Shown one piece after another: positions 54,789 through 63,321 of a DNA stretch of 64,000 bases (positions are counted from its first letter, which is position 1; every line of letters begins with the position of its first letter). Under the pieces are notes generated by a model, which saw only the letters and a list, made by a program, of their open reading frames with translations, was not told where the DNA came from and ran no database searches. The translations under genes and the position numbers were made by a program. Source of the stretch: Variovorax paradoxus NBRC 15149. Lineage in GTDB: Bacteria > Pseudomonadota > Gammaproteobacteria > Burkholderiales > Burkholderiaceae_C. The DNA is taken from assembly GCF_001591365.1 (NCBI RefSeq), contig NZ_BCUT01000001.1, forward strand, positions 2,232,001-2,296,000. Reading direction: 5' to 3'.

Positions 54789-54888
54789 GCCGAGGCGGAC
54801 CAAAGGCCGCATGTCGCGGGAGCGACTGGCCCGCCGCCCCTCCTTCCTTCTAGACTGCTCGCGCGCATCCAAAAGAAGGAGAGAAGAC

Positions 54889-56550
54889 ATGCCCTGCCGC
54901 CCGTTCATCCGCGCCGCCGCACTCATCGCCATCCTCGCCCTGCTGGCCGCCTGCGCCGGCATCGCGCCGACGCCGTCGCCACCGCCCACCCGCCCCGCCG
55001 CGTGGTCCGAGCCCGAAGTGCTGGTCGCGCCGTCCTCGTTCGCGGGCGTGCACGGCCTGGCCATCGACCAGAAGGGCCGCCTGCTCGCGGGCTCGGTGCT
55101 CGGCAACACGCTGTGGGAGGTCGACCGCAGCACCGGCGCGGCCAAGATCCTGATCGATGCGCCCGAGGGCCAGGCCGACGACATCGCGGTCGGCCCCCGG
55201 GGCGAGCTGGCATGGACCAACTACCTCATGGGCATGCTGCGCTACCGCGAAAGCGACGGCGCACCGATGCGCGTGCTCGCCAAGGACCTGCCCGGCCTCA
55301 ACTCGCTGGACTTCGACCGCAGCAGCGGCAAGCTCTACGCCTCGCAGGTGTTCCTGGGCGACGCGCTCTGGGAAATCGACCGCATGGGCCAGAAGCCGCC
55401 GCGGCTCATCAAGAAGGACATGGGCGGCTTCAATGGCTTCGAGGTCGGCCCCGACGGCATGCTCTACGGACCGCTGTGGTTCAAGGGCCAGGTGGTGAAG
55501 ATCGATCCGGCCGACGGCGCCATGACCGTGATCGCCGGCGGCTTCAAGATTCCCGCGGCCGCCAACCTCGACGGCAAGGGCAACCTCTGGGTGGTCGATG
55601 CGCGCAGCGGCGAGCTGGTCAAGGTGGACCTTGCCACGGGCCGCAAGACCGTCGCGAAGCAGCTGCGCCCGTCGCTCGACAACCTGGCCATCGCCCCCGA
55701 CGGCACGATCTACGTGTCGAACATGGCCAACAACGAAGTGCAGTCCTTCGACCCCGCCACCGGGGTGCTGCGCACGCTCACCAGCGGCAAGCTCGCGACG
55801 CCCGCGGGGCTCAAGATCGAAGGCCGCACGCTCTGGGTGGCCGATGTGTTCGGCTTCCGGCAGGTGGACGTGCGCACGGGCGAAGTGCGCGACGTGTTCC
55901 GCATGCAGCGCGATCCGGAGCTCGACTATCCGTTCGCCGTCGGCCTGTCGGGCACGCGCTTCGCGCTGACCTCGTGGTTCACGGGCACCGTGCAGCTGGT
56001 GGACCGCCAGACGCTGCGAACCGTCGAAATCATCCACGGCCTGAAGGCGCCGTTCGATGCCATTCCCATGGCCGACGGCAGTGTGATCTATGCCGAGATT
56101 GCCACCGGCAGCATCACCCGCGCGAGCGGCCCTCATTTTGCCGATAAGCAAGTGCTCGCCAGCGGGCTGGGCGGCCCGGTGCAGATGATCGTCGGCCGTG
56201 ACGGCGCGCTCTACGTCACCGAAGCCGCAGGCAAGCTGACCCGCATCCCGCTCGATGCCAGCGCCCCGCTGCGTGCGATTGCCGAAGGCCTGGCGCTGCC
56301 CGAAGGCGTGGCCGAGACGCCCTGGGGCAGCTTCATCGTGGCCGAGAGCGCGGCGCGCCGGCTGGTGGAGATCGACCCGGCCAATGGCTCGCGCCGCACC
56401 GTGGCGGAAAACCTGCCGATCGGGCTGGCCGCGGGACCGGGCCTGCCGCCGCCCTACGTGGTCACGGGCGTCGCGGTCGGCAGCGACGGGAGCATCTACA
56501 TGGCGGCCGACCGGAACAACGCGATCTACCGGATTCGCCCGAAAAATTGA
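54889..56550 (+). CDS. SMP-30/NHL-like beta-propeller lipoprotein
   Basis: This 553-residue protein has a lipoprotein signal (lipobox LAAC, C22) followed by a Pro/Thr linker. It carries multiple propeller repeats of the type GNLWVVDARSGELVKVDLAT, DGTIYVSNMANNEVQSFDP and GALYVTEAAGKLTRIPLD. The repeats suggest two tandem propellers (about residues 45-330 and 340-550). SMP-30-type proteins hydrolyse lactones, but no catalytic metal set was assigned, so it may be a binding or scaffold protein at the outer membrane. AAGGAG precedes the ATG. Confidence 0.8.
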   Translation: MPCRPFIRAAALIAILALLAACAGIAPTPSPPPTRPAAWSEPEVLVAPSSFAGVHGLAIDQKGRLLAGSVLGNTLWEVDRSTGAAKILIDAPEGQADDIAVGPRGELAWTNYLMGMLRYRESDGAPMRVLAKDLPGLNSLDFDRSSGKLYASQVFLGDALWEIDRMGQKPPRLIKKDMGGFNGFEVGPDGMLYGPLWFKGQVVKIDPADGAMTVIAGGFKIPAAANLDGKGNLWVVDARSGELVKVDLATGRKTVAKQLRPSLDNLAIAPDGTIYVSNMANNEVQSFDPATGVLRTLTSGKLATPAGLKIEGRTLWVADVFGFRQVDVRTGEVRDVFRMQRDPELDYPFAVGLSGTRFALTSWFTGTVQLVDRQTLRTVEIIHGLKAPFDAIPMADGSVIYAEIATGSITRASGPHFADKQVLASGLGGPVQMIVGRDGALYVTEAAGKLTRIPLDASAPLRAIAEGLALPEGVAETPWGSFIVAESAARRLVEIDPANGSRRTVAENLPIGLAAGPGLPPPYVVTGVAVGSDGSIYMAADRNNAIYRIRPKN

Positions 56551-56551
56551 G

Positions 56552-56592
56552 TCCCATAAAAATGGGAGTAAATCCCATGAAATTGGGTTTAC
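56552..56592. other. Alternative hairpins built from TCCCAT / ATGGGA after the lipoprotein gene
   Basis: TCCCAT-AAAA-ATGGGA (56552-56567) can form one hairpin. The ATGGGA half can instead pair with the next TCCCAT (56562-56578). A third palindrome with GTAAA and TTTAC ends spans 56568-56592 around CCCA / TGGG, followed by TTTTAAAA. The stretch is AT-rich, unlike its surroundings. It may be a terminator for the lipoprotein gene or an attenuator before the MHYT gene. Confidence 0.55.
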
Positions 56593-56698
56593 TTTTAAAA
56601 ACAACTATTACAGACTCCTGAGCGGACGTCTCGTTACATCTTCGGCCGGCCAGGTGGCCGGCGGCGGCGAGCCGTTCCTTACCAGGAGAAGAAAAGAC

Positions 56699-57469
56699 AT
56701 GACTCCCCTCGTCGTTGGCCAATTGCTGTCGCCCGAGTATTCGCTGGGGCTGGTGGCGCTCTCGTTCCTCATCTCGTTCGCGGGCTCCCTGGTGGCGCTG
56801 ATCTGCGCGGGGCGCATGGTCGGCGCCGACGGCAAACCCAACCTCGCGGTCGTCGCGTGCGCCGCAGTGGCGCTGGGCGGCATCGGCATCTGGTCGATGC
56901 ACTTCATCGGCATGCTGGCGTACCGCCTGCCGGTGGGCATTTCGTACAACGTGCCGCTGACGGTCGTCTCGCTGGTGGCGGCCATCCTGATCTCGGGCAT
57001 TGCGCTGTACATGGCGGGCGGGCGGCGCAAGTTCAGCCGGGCCGGCTGGCTGGCCGGAAGCCTGCTCGCGGGGCTGGGCGTGTGCGTGATGCACTACATG
57101 GGCATGTTCGCAATGAACATGCGCGCCTCGATGGACTTCGACCCCACCGTCGTGGCGCTGTCGGTGGCCATTGCCATCACCGCGGCGGGCGCAGCCCTGT
57201 GGCTGGCCTTCAACCTGCGCCGGCTGAGCCACCAGATTGCGGCAGCCGCCGTGATGGGCGTGGCCGTCTGCACCATGCACTACGTGGGCATGAGCGCGGC
57301 CAGCATGATCTGCATCGCGGCCGCGCCCACCGACGCGCTGGCCATCGGCGGCAACTACATGGGCCTGTCGGTGTTCGGCACGGCCGGCGCGGTGCTGATC
57401 TTCATCTACTGGGTGATCACAGGCAGCAGCCTGGACGCGCCCACCGCACAGCGCGCCCGCACCAGCTAA
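56699..57469 (+). CDS. Stand-alone MHYT-domain membrane sensor
   Basis: This 256-residue protein has about seven hydrophobic segments. Three MHYT-type motifs lie at about residues 67-70 (SMHFIGM), 131-134 (MHYMGM) and 193-196 (MHYVGM), proposed to bind a metal and sense O2, CO or NO. No GGDEF, EAL or kinase domain is fused, so output must come from a partner. AGGAG precedes the ATG. The next gene starts 72 bp after the stop and is preceded by a perfect hairpin. Confidence 0.88.
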   Translation: MTPLVVGQLLSPEYSLGLVALSFLISFAGSLVALICAGRMVGADGKPNLAVVACAAVALGGIGIWSMHFIGMLAYRLPVGISYNVPLTVVSLVAAILISGIALYMAGGRRKFSRAGWLAGSLLAGLGVCVMHYMGMFAMNMRASMDFDPTVVALSVAIAITAAGAALWLAFNLRRLSHQIAAAAVMGVAVCTMHYVGMSAASMICIAAAPTDALAIGGNYMGLSVFGTAGAVLIFIYWVITGSSLDAPTAQRARTS

Positions 57470-57500
57470 TTGGCGCAAGCCGGGCGAGCATCAGCGTCCT

Positions 57501-57538
57501 AGAGTCGGTGCAGAGCGAAAGCGATCTGCACCGACTCT
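57501..57538 (+). promoter_or_regulatory. Perfect 14-bp hairpin immediately before the carboxylase start codon
   Basis: AGAGTCGGTGCAGA (57501-57514) and its exact complement (57525-57538) flank a 10-nt loop GCGAAAGCGA. The second arm ends 3 nt before the ATG at 57542, where a Shine-Dalgarno sequence would lie; none is visible outside the stem. It could block translation or serve as a dimeric operator. There is no T-run, so it is not a typical intrinsic terminator. Confidence 0.6.
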
Positions 57539-57541
57539 TCC

Positions 57542-59152
57542 ATGCCCGCCATCGAATCCCGCCTGAACGCGGCCAGCGAATCCTTCCAGGCCCATCGCGC
57601 CGGCATGCTGGCGCTGCTCGGGCAGGTGCGCGCGCACGAGGCCCGCGCGGCCGGGGCATCGAACGCCTCGGCCGAGCGCTTTGCCAGGCGCGGCCAGCTG
57701 CTGCCGCGCGAGCGGCTCGCGCTGCTGCTGGACACCGGCGCGCCCTTCCTGCCACTGGCCTCGCTCGCGGGGCTCGGGCACGACAACGAAGACCTCGCGC
57801 AAAGCGTGCCGGGCGGCGGCGTGATCGCGGGCATCGGCCGGGTCGCGGGCGTGCGCTGCATGGTCAGCGCTTCCGACTCGGGCATCGACGCCGGCGCGCT
57901 GCAGCCCATGGGCCTGGACAAGCAGCTGCGCGTGCAGGAGATCGCGCTGGAGAACAAGCTGCCCTACGTGCAGCTGGTGGAAAGCGCGGGCGCCAATCTC
58001 ATGCAGTACCGCGTGCAGGACTTCGTGCGCGGCGGCGGCATCTTCCGCAACCTGGCGCGGCTCTCCGCCGCGGGCCTGCCGGTGGTGACGGTGACGCACG
58101 GCTCCTCGACCGCGGGGGGCGCCTACCAGACGGGCCTTTCGGACTACATCGTGATGGTGCGCGACCGCACGCGTGCCTTCCTGGCCGGCCCGCCGCTGCT
58201 GAAGGCCGCCACCGGCGAAATCGCCACCGAAGAAGAACTGGGCGGCGCCGTGATGCACACCCACATTTCGGGCCTGGGCGACTACCTGGCCGAGGACGAC
58301 CGCGACGCCATCCGCATCGCGCGCGCGATCCTCGGCGGCATCGACTGGGCGCGCGACGAGCAAGCGCGCAAGTTCGCGCCGCCGCTCTACGCGGCCGAGG
58401 AACTGCTGGGCATCATGCCCAGCGACGGCCGGCGGCCGGTGGACATGCGCGAGGTGATCGCGCGCCTTGCCGACGGCTCCGAGTTCCTCGAATTCAGCGC
58501 GCACTACGGCAGCGCCACGCTGTGCGGCCACATGCGGCTCGAAGGCCATGCGGTGGGCATCGTCACCAACAATGGCCCGATCGACTCCGACGGCGCCACC
58601 AAGGCCACGCACTTCATCCAGGCCTGCTGCCAGTCGCGCACGCCCATCGTCTACCTGCAGAACATCACGGGCTACATGGTGGGCCGCGCGCACGAGGAGG
58701 CCGGCATCATCAAGCACGGCGCCAAGATGATCCAGGCCGTGACCAGCGCCACCGTGCCGCAGGTCACGCTGCACTGCGGCGCTTCCTACGGCGCGGGCAA
58801 CTACGGCATGTGCGGCCGCGGCTTCGCGCCGCGCTTCTGCTTCTCATGGCCCAACGCGCGCACCGCGGTGATGGGCGGCGAGCAGGCGGCGCAGACCATG
58901 GCCATGGTGATGGAGGCGGGCATGGCGCGAAAAGGCTCCGTCGACCGCGCGAAGATCGACGCCATGCAGCGGCAGATCATCGAGCGCTTCGATCGGCAGA
59001 CCAGCGTCTTCACCACCAGCGCGCTGCTGCTCGACGACGGCGTGATCGACCCGCGCGACACGCGCGCGGTGCTGGCCGAAGTGCTGTCGGTGTGCCGCGA
59101 CGGCGATGCGCGCGTGCCGCAGGCCATGCAGTTCTCGGTGGCGCGGCCATGA
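57542..59152 (+). CDS. atuC: Acyl-CoA carboxylase carboxyltransferase (beta) subunit, geranyl-CoA/methylcrotonyl-CoA type
   Basis: This 536-residue carboxyltransferase (ACCA/B fold) has RERLALLLDTGAPFLPLASL, VTVTHGSSTAGGAYQTGLSD and GFAPRFCFSWPNARTAVMGG. With the biotin subunit directly after (4-nt overlap) it forms the acyl-CoA carboxylase. The company of an AtuG-like SDR and an acyl-CoA dehydrogenase points to the acyclic terpene (atu) type or the leucine (liu) type. Geranyl-CoA carboxylase is preferred because of the SDR, but substrate needs other evidence. A perfect hairpin covers the region before the ATG. Confidence 0.87.
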   Translation: MPAIESRLNAASESFQAHRAGMLALLGQVRAHEARAAGASNASAERFARRGQLLPRERLALLLDTGAPFLPLASLAGLGHDNEDLAQSVPGGGVIAGIGRVAGVRCMVSASDSGIDAGALQPMGLDKQLRVQEIALENKLPYVQLVESAGANLMQYRVQDFVRGGGIFRNLARLSAAGLPVVTVTHGSSTAGGAYQTGLSDYIVMVRDRTRAFLAGPPLLKAATGEIATEEELGGAVMHTHISGLGDYLAEDDRDAIRIARAILGGIDWARDEQARKFAPPLYAAEELLGIMPSDGRRPVDMREVIARLADGSEFLEFSAHYGSATLCGHMRLEGHAVGIVTNNGPIDSDGATKATHFIQACCQSRTPIVYLQNITGYMVGRAHEEAGIIKHGAKMIQAVTSATVPQVTLHCGASYGAGNYGMCGRGFAPRFCFSWPNARTAVMGGEQAAQTMAMVMEAGMARKGSVDRAKIDAMQRQIIERFDRQTSVFTTSALLLDDGVIDPRDTRAVLAEVLSVCRDGDARVPQAMQFSVARP

Positions 59153-61098
59153 GCTTCGGCAAGATCCTCATCGCCAACCGCGGCGAAATTGCAGTGCGCG
59201 TGATGCGCACCGCGCGCGCCATGGGCTGCCGCACGGTCGCCGTGTATTCGAGCGCCGATGCCGATGCGGAGCACGTGCGGCAGGCCGACCAGTCCGTGTG
59301 CATCGGCGAGCCGCTGCCCGCGCAGAGCTACCTGGACATCGCCGCGATCGTCGAAGCCGCGCGTTCGAGCGGCGCGCAAGCGGTCCATCCCGGCTACGGC
59401 TTCCTCGCCGAGAACGCGGATTTCGCGCAAGCCTGCCGCGATGCGGGCCTCGTCTTCGTCGGCCCCTCGCCAGAGGCCATCCGCGCCATGGGCGACAAGG
59501 CCGCAGCGAAGCGGCTGATGCAGGCTGCCGGCGTGCCCTGCATTCCCGGCTACCAGGGCGAAGACCAGAGTGCGGCCACGCTCGCTGCCGAAGCCGCGCG
59601 CATCGGCTGGCCCGTGATGATCAAGGCCACGGCCGGCGGCGGCGGGCGCGGCATGCGGCTCGCGCCATCGGCCGAGTCCTTTGCCGAGCTGCTGCAGAGC
59701 GCGCAGTCCGAGGCGCTCCATGCCTTCGGCGATGCGAACGTGATCCTGGAGCTCGCCATCGCCGCGCCGCGCCACATCGAGATCCAGGTGTTCGCCGACC
59801 GGCACGGCAACGCCATCCACCTGGGTGAGCGCGACTGCTCGGTGCAGCGCCGGCACCAGAAGCTGATCGAGGAATCGCCCTCGCCCGCCGTCTCCGAGGC
59901 CTTGCGCGAACGCATGGGCGCCACGGCCGTGGCGGCCACTAGGGCCATCGGCTACGAAGGCGCGGGCACGCTCGAATTCCTGCTCGATGCCGACGGGCAG
60001 TACTGGTTCATGGAGATGAACACGCGGCTGCAGGTGGAGCATCCGGTGACCGAGGCCGTGACAGGGCTCGACCTGGTCGAGCTGCAGCTGCGCGTGGCGG
60101 CGGGCGAGGTGCTGCCGCTTGCACAGCAGGACGTGCGCCTGCGCGGCCATGCGATCGAGGTGCGGCTGTGTGCCGAAGATCCGCGGCAGGGCTTCATGCC
60201 GCAAAGCGGCACGCTCGCCGCATGGCGGCCTTCGCCGGCACTGCGCATCGAGCATGCGCTGCGGGACGGCGCCGCAGTGCCGCCCTTCTACGATTCGATG
60301 ATCGCCAAGCTCGTGGCCCATGGCCCAACGCGCGAGGAAGCCAGGCGCCGGCTGGTCGCGGGGCTGCAGGACACGGTGGCCCTGGGCCTGGCGACCAACC
60401 AGCGCTTCCTTCAGCGCGCGCTGACGCATCCCGTGTTTGCCGGCGGTTCGGCGACGACGGCGTTCATTGCCGAACACGCCGACGCATTGCTGGCACCCGA
60501 CCCCGCCATGGCGCGCCGCACCGCATGGCTCGCGGCGCTGCTGCTCCAGCTGGGCGAACGCGGATGGCCCTCGCCGCTCGCGCACACGCTGCCCAACGCG
60601 CTGCGCTTCTCGCTCGACGGCCAGGTGCACGCCGCCCGCGTGACGCCGCGGGGCGCGGGCTGCTTCGATATCGCGCTCGATGCGGCCGCGCCGGTACCGA
60701 TCGAGCTGCTTTCGCTGACCGGCGATGGCGCCTTGCGCTTCTCCTGCGATGGCGTCTCGGAGCGGGCCTTGGCGGTGCGCGAATCCGCGACGCGCCTGTG
60801 GCTCCACTTCCATGGCCAGGCCTTCGACCTGCAGGACCTCACACATGCCGCCGTGCCGCGCGCCGAGGCCGCGGGCGGCGACGGCCTGCTGCGCGCCTCG
60901 ATGAACGGCCGCGTCATCGCGCTGCTGGTGGCCGAAGGCGAGGCCGTCGCTGCCGGCCAGCCGATCGCCACGCTCGAGGCGATGAAGATGGAACATGTGC
61001 ACTGCGCGCCGCGCGCGGGCCGCGTCGCCGCATTGCATGTGGCGGTGGGTGCGCAGGTGGCCGCGCGCCATGTGGTGGCCGAGATCGCCGACGCATGA
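59149..61098 (+). CDS. atuF: Acyl-CoA carboxylase biotin-carboxylase/carrier (alpha) subunit
   Basis: This 649-residue protein has an N-terminal biotin carboxylase (ILIANRGEIAVRVMRTARAM; ATP-grasp GGGGRGMRL; MEMNTRLQVEHPVTEAVTG) and a middle BT-like region. A C-terminal biotinyl domain has the biotin lysine at K613 in EAMKMEH. The start overlaps the beta-subunit stop. It carboxylates biotin with ATP and bicarbonate and hands the carboxyl group to the beta subunit. The length is usual for methylcrotonyl- or geranyl-CoA carboxylase alpha. Confidence 0.92.
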   Translation: MSFGKILIANRGEIAVRVMRTARAMGCRTVAVYSSADADAEHVRQADQSVCIGEPLPAQSYLDIAAIVEAARSSGAQAVHPGYGFLAENADFAQACRDAGLVFVGPSPEAIRAMGDKAAAKRLMQAAGVPCIPGYQGEDQSAATLAAEAARIGWPVMIKATAGGGGRGMRLAPSAESFAELLQSAQSEALHAFGDANVILELAIAAPRHIEIQVFADRHGNAIHLGERDCSVQRRHQKLIEESPSPAVSEALRERMGATAVAATRAIGYEGAGTLEFLLDADGQYWFMEMNTRLQVEHPVTEAVTGLDLVELQLRVAAGEVLPLAQQDVRLRGHAIEVRLCAEDPRQGFMPQSGTLAAWRPSPALRIEHALRDGAAVPPFYDSMIAKLVAHGPTREEARRRLVAGLQDTVALGLATNQRFLQRALTHPVFAGGSATTAFIAEHADALLAPDPAMARRTAWLAALLLQLGERGWPSPLAHTLPNALRFSLDGQVHAARVTPRGAGCFDIALDAAAPVPIELLSLTGDGALRFSCDGVSERALAVRESATRLWLHFHGQAFDLQDLTHAAVPRAEAAGGDGLLRASMNGRVIALLVAEGEAVAAGQPIATLEAMKMEHVHCAPRAGRVAALHVAVGAQVAARHVVAEIADA

Positions 61099-61141
61099 CG
61101 GCGCACACTGCAGCTTGCCAGCCTTTGCGGAAGCCTCACGC

Positions 61142-62056
61142 ATGAACGACTCTTCCCGCTACCGCTCCGTGTTCTCGCCCGGCCTGTTTGCCGGGCAAGT
61201 GATCCTCGTCACGGGCGGCGGCTCGGGCATCGGCCGCTGCACGGCGCACGAGCTTGCATCGCTCGGCGCGCAGGTGGTGCTGGCCGGCCGCAACGCCGAC
61301 AAGCTGCAGCAGGTGCAGGCCGAGATCGCCGATGCGGGCGGCAAGGCCAGCATCCAGGCCTTCGACATCCGGCAGGAAGAAGCGGTGCGCGCCGCCGTCG
61401 CCGACATCGTTGCAGCGCACGGCCGCATCGACGGCCTCGTCAACAACGCGGGCGGCCAGTACCTCACGCCGCTCGCGGCCATCTCGGCCAAGGGCTGGGA
61501 GGCGGTGATCCACACCAACCTCACGGGCGGTTTCCTGGTGGCGCGCGAGTGCTTCGTGCAGAGCATGCAGGCGTATGGCGGCGCCATCGTCAACATCGTG
61601 GCCGACATGTGGGGCTCGATGCCCCACATGGGCCACAGCGGCGCGGCGCGCGCGGGCATGGTGAGCTTCACCGAGACCGCCGCGCTCGAATGGGCCGCGC
61701 GCGGCGTGCGCGTGAACGCCGTGGCACCGGGCTACATCGCGTCGAGCGGCATGGACCACTACCCGCCCGAGGCCGGCGAGATGCTGCGCGCCATGCGCGA
61801 CACCGTGCCCGCGGGCCGCTTCGGCAACGAGGCCGAGACCTCCGCCGCCATCGCCTTCCTGCTGAGCCCGGCGGCGAGCTTCATCAGCGGCAGCGTGCTG
61901 CGCGTGGACGGCGCGCGGCCGCAGGTGCGCATGGGCTGGCCGATGGCGCTGCCCGATGCGCAGGTGCGGCAGCGCGCCGCCGTGCGGCCCTTCGGCGGCT
62001 TTCACCTGGCCGAGACGCCGCGCGTGTTCCGGGACGGCGGCGAAGCAAACGACTGA
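61142..62056 (+). CDS. atuG: SDR-family oxidoreductase, AtuG-like, with atypical active site
   Basis: This 304-residue Rossmann protein has TGGGSGIG (about residues 23-30) and NNAGG. In place of the usual YxxxK it has GHSGAARAGMVSFTE, as in peroxisomal trans-2-enoyl-CoA reductase-like SDRs. The catalytic residues are therefore not those of the classical group. It lies between the carboxylase and acyl-CoA dehydrogenase genes; AtuG-type proteins belong to terpenoid (citronellol/geranol) catabolism. It probably reduces or oxidises an acyl-CoA or terpenol (inferred). Confidence 0.83.
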   Translation: MNDSSRYRSVFSPGLFAGQVILVTGGGSGIGRCTAHELASLGAQVVLAGRNADKLQQVQAEIADAGGKASIQAFDIRQEEAVRAAVADIVAAHGRIDGLVNNAGGQYLTPLAAISAKGWEAVIHTNLTGGFLVARECFVQSMQAYGGAIVNIVADMWGSMPHMGHSGAARAGMVSFTETAALEWAARGVRVNAVAPGYIASSGMDHYPPEAGEMLRAMRDTVPAGRFGNEAETSAAIAFLLSPAASFISGSVLRVDGARPQVRMGWPMALPDAQVRQRAAVRPFGGFHLAETPRVFRDGGEAND

Positions 62057-62070
62057 TTGGAGACAACCGC

Positions 62071-63231
62071 ATGCAGTACACCCACGAGCACCTCGAGATC
62101 CAGAAGACGCTGCGCCGCTTCATCGACAGCGAGATCAATCCGCATGTCGATGAATGGGAAGAGGCCGAGATCTTTCCCGCGCACGAGGTCTTCAGGAAGC
62201 TCGGCAAGCTGGGCATGCTGGGCCTCAACAAGCCCGAGGCCTTCGGCGGCGCCGGGCTCGACTATTCGTATGCGATGGCCATGGCCGAGGCGCTCGGCCA
62301 TGTGAGCTGCGGCGGCGTGCCGATGGCCATTGGCGTGCAGACCGACATGTGCACGCCCGCGCTCGCGCGCTTCGGCAGCGACGAACTGCGCCGCGAGTTC
62401 CTCGCGCCCGCCATCGCGGGCGAGACGGTCGGCTGCATCGGCGTGAGCGAGCCCGGCGCGGGCAGCGACGTGGCGGGCCTCAAGAGCCACGCACGCAAGG
62501 ACGGCGCCGACTACCTCATCAGCGGCCAGAAGATGTGGATCACCAACAGCCTGCAGGCCGACTGGATGTGCATGCTGGTCAACACCAGCGATGGCCCGGT
62601 GCACCGCAACAAGTCGCTGGTGATGGTGCCGATGGACAGCCCCGGCATCGAGAAGGCGAAGAAGATCCGCAAGATCGGCATGCATTCGAGCGACACGGGC
62701 CTCATCCACTTCGACAACGTGCGCGTGCCGCAGCGCTATCGCATCGGCGAGGAGGGCCAGGGCTTCGTCTACCAGATGCAGCAGTTCCAGGAAGAGCGCC
62801 TGTGGGCCGCCGCGAGCTCGCTCGAACCGATGGAAGACTGCATCGCTCAGACCATCGAATGGGCGCAGCAGCGCCAGATGTTCGGCGCCACGCTGGCCGA
62901 CCAGCAGTGGGTTCAGTTCAAGCTGGCCGAACTCAAGACCGAGGTGGAAGCGCTGCGCGCCCTTGCCTACCGCGCCTGCGACCTGCACGTGCAGGGCCAG
63001 GACGTGCTCGAGCTGGCCTCGATGGCCAAGCTCAAGACCGGCCGGCTCACGCGCCAGGTGGCCGACACCTGCCTGCAGTTCTGGGGCGGCATGGGCTTCA
63101 CGCTGGAGAACCGCGTCTCGCGGCTGTACCGAGACGGGCGGCTCGGCTCCATCGGCGGCGGCGCCGACGAAGTGATGCTGGGCATCCTCGCCAAGACGAT
63201 GGGCATCGCCAAGCGGCCGCCGCGCGGCTGA
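62071..63231 (+). CDS. atuD: Acyl-CoA dehydrogenase (AtuD-like)
   Basis: This 386-residue flavoprotein has IGVSEPGAGSDVAGLKSHAR, LIHFDNVRVPQRYRIGEEGQ and a C-terminal domain with YRACDLHVQGQ and GGMGFTLENRVSRLYRDGRL. It dehydrogenates acyl-CoA at the alpha-beta position and passes electrons to ETF. GGAG precedes the ATG. It is the last gene of the carboxylase cluster. Citronellyl-CoA dehydrogenase or isovaleryl-CoA dehydrogenase-like specificity is possible; the atu type is favoured by the neighbours. Confidence 0.87.
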   Translation: MQYTHEHLEIQKTLRRFIDSEINPHVDEWEEAEIFPAHEVFRKLGKLGMLGLNKPEAFGGAGLDYSYAMAMAEALGHVSCGGVPMAIGVQTDMCTPALARFGSDELRREFLAPAIAGETVGCIGVSEPGAGSDVAGLKSHARKDGADYLISGQKMWITNSLQADWMCMLVNTSDGPVHRNKSLVMVPMDSPGIEKAKKIRKIGMHSSDTGLIHFDNVRVPQRYRIGEEGQGFVYQMQQFQEERLWAAASSLEPMEDCIAQTIEWAQQRQMFGATLADQQWVQFKLAELKTEVEALRALAYRACDLHVQGQDVLELASMAKLKTGRLTRQVADTCLQFWGGMGFTLENRVSRLYRDGRLGSIGGGADEVMLGILAKTMGIAKRPPRG

Positions 63232-63321
63232 GGCTGCGATCTTTTCCGGCCTCGGCCGGAACGCCCGCGCGCACCGGCGGTCCAACAGTCCAGCGCTGTC
63301 GCTGGGTCGCGGGAGACCACC

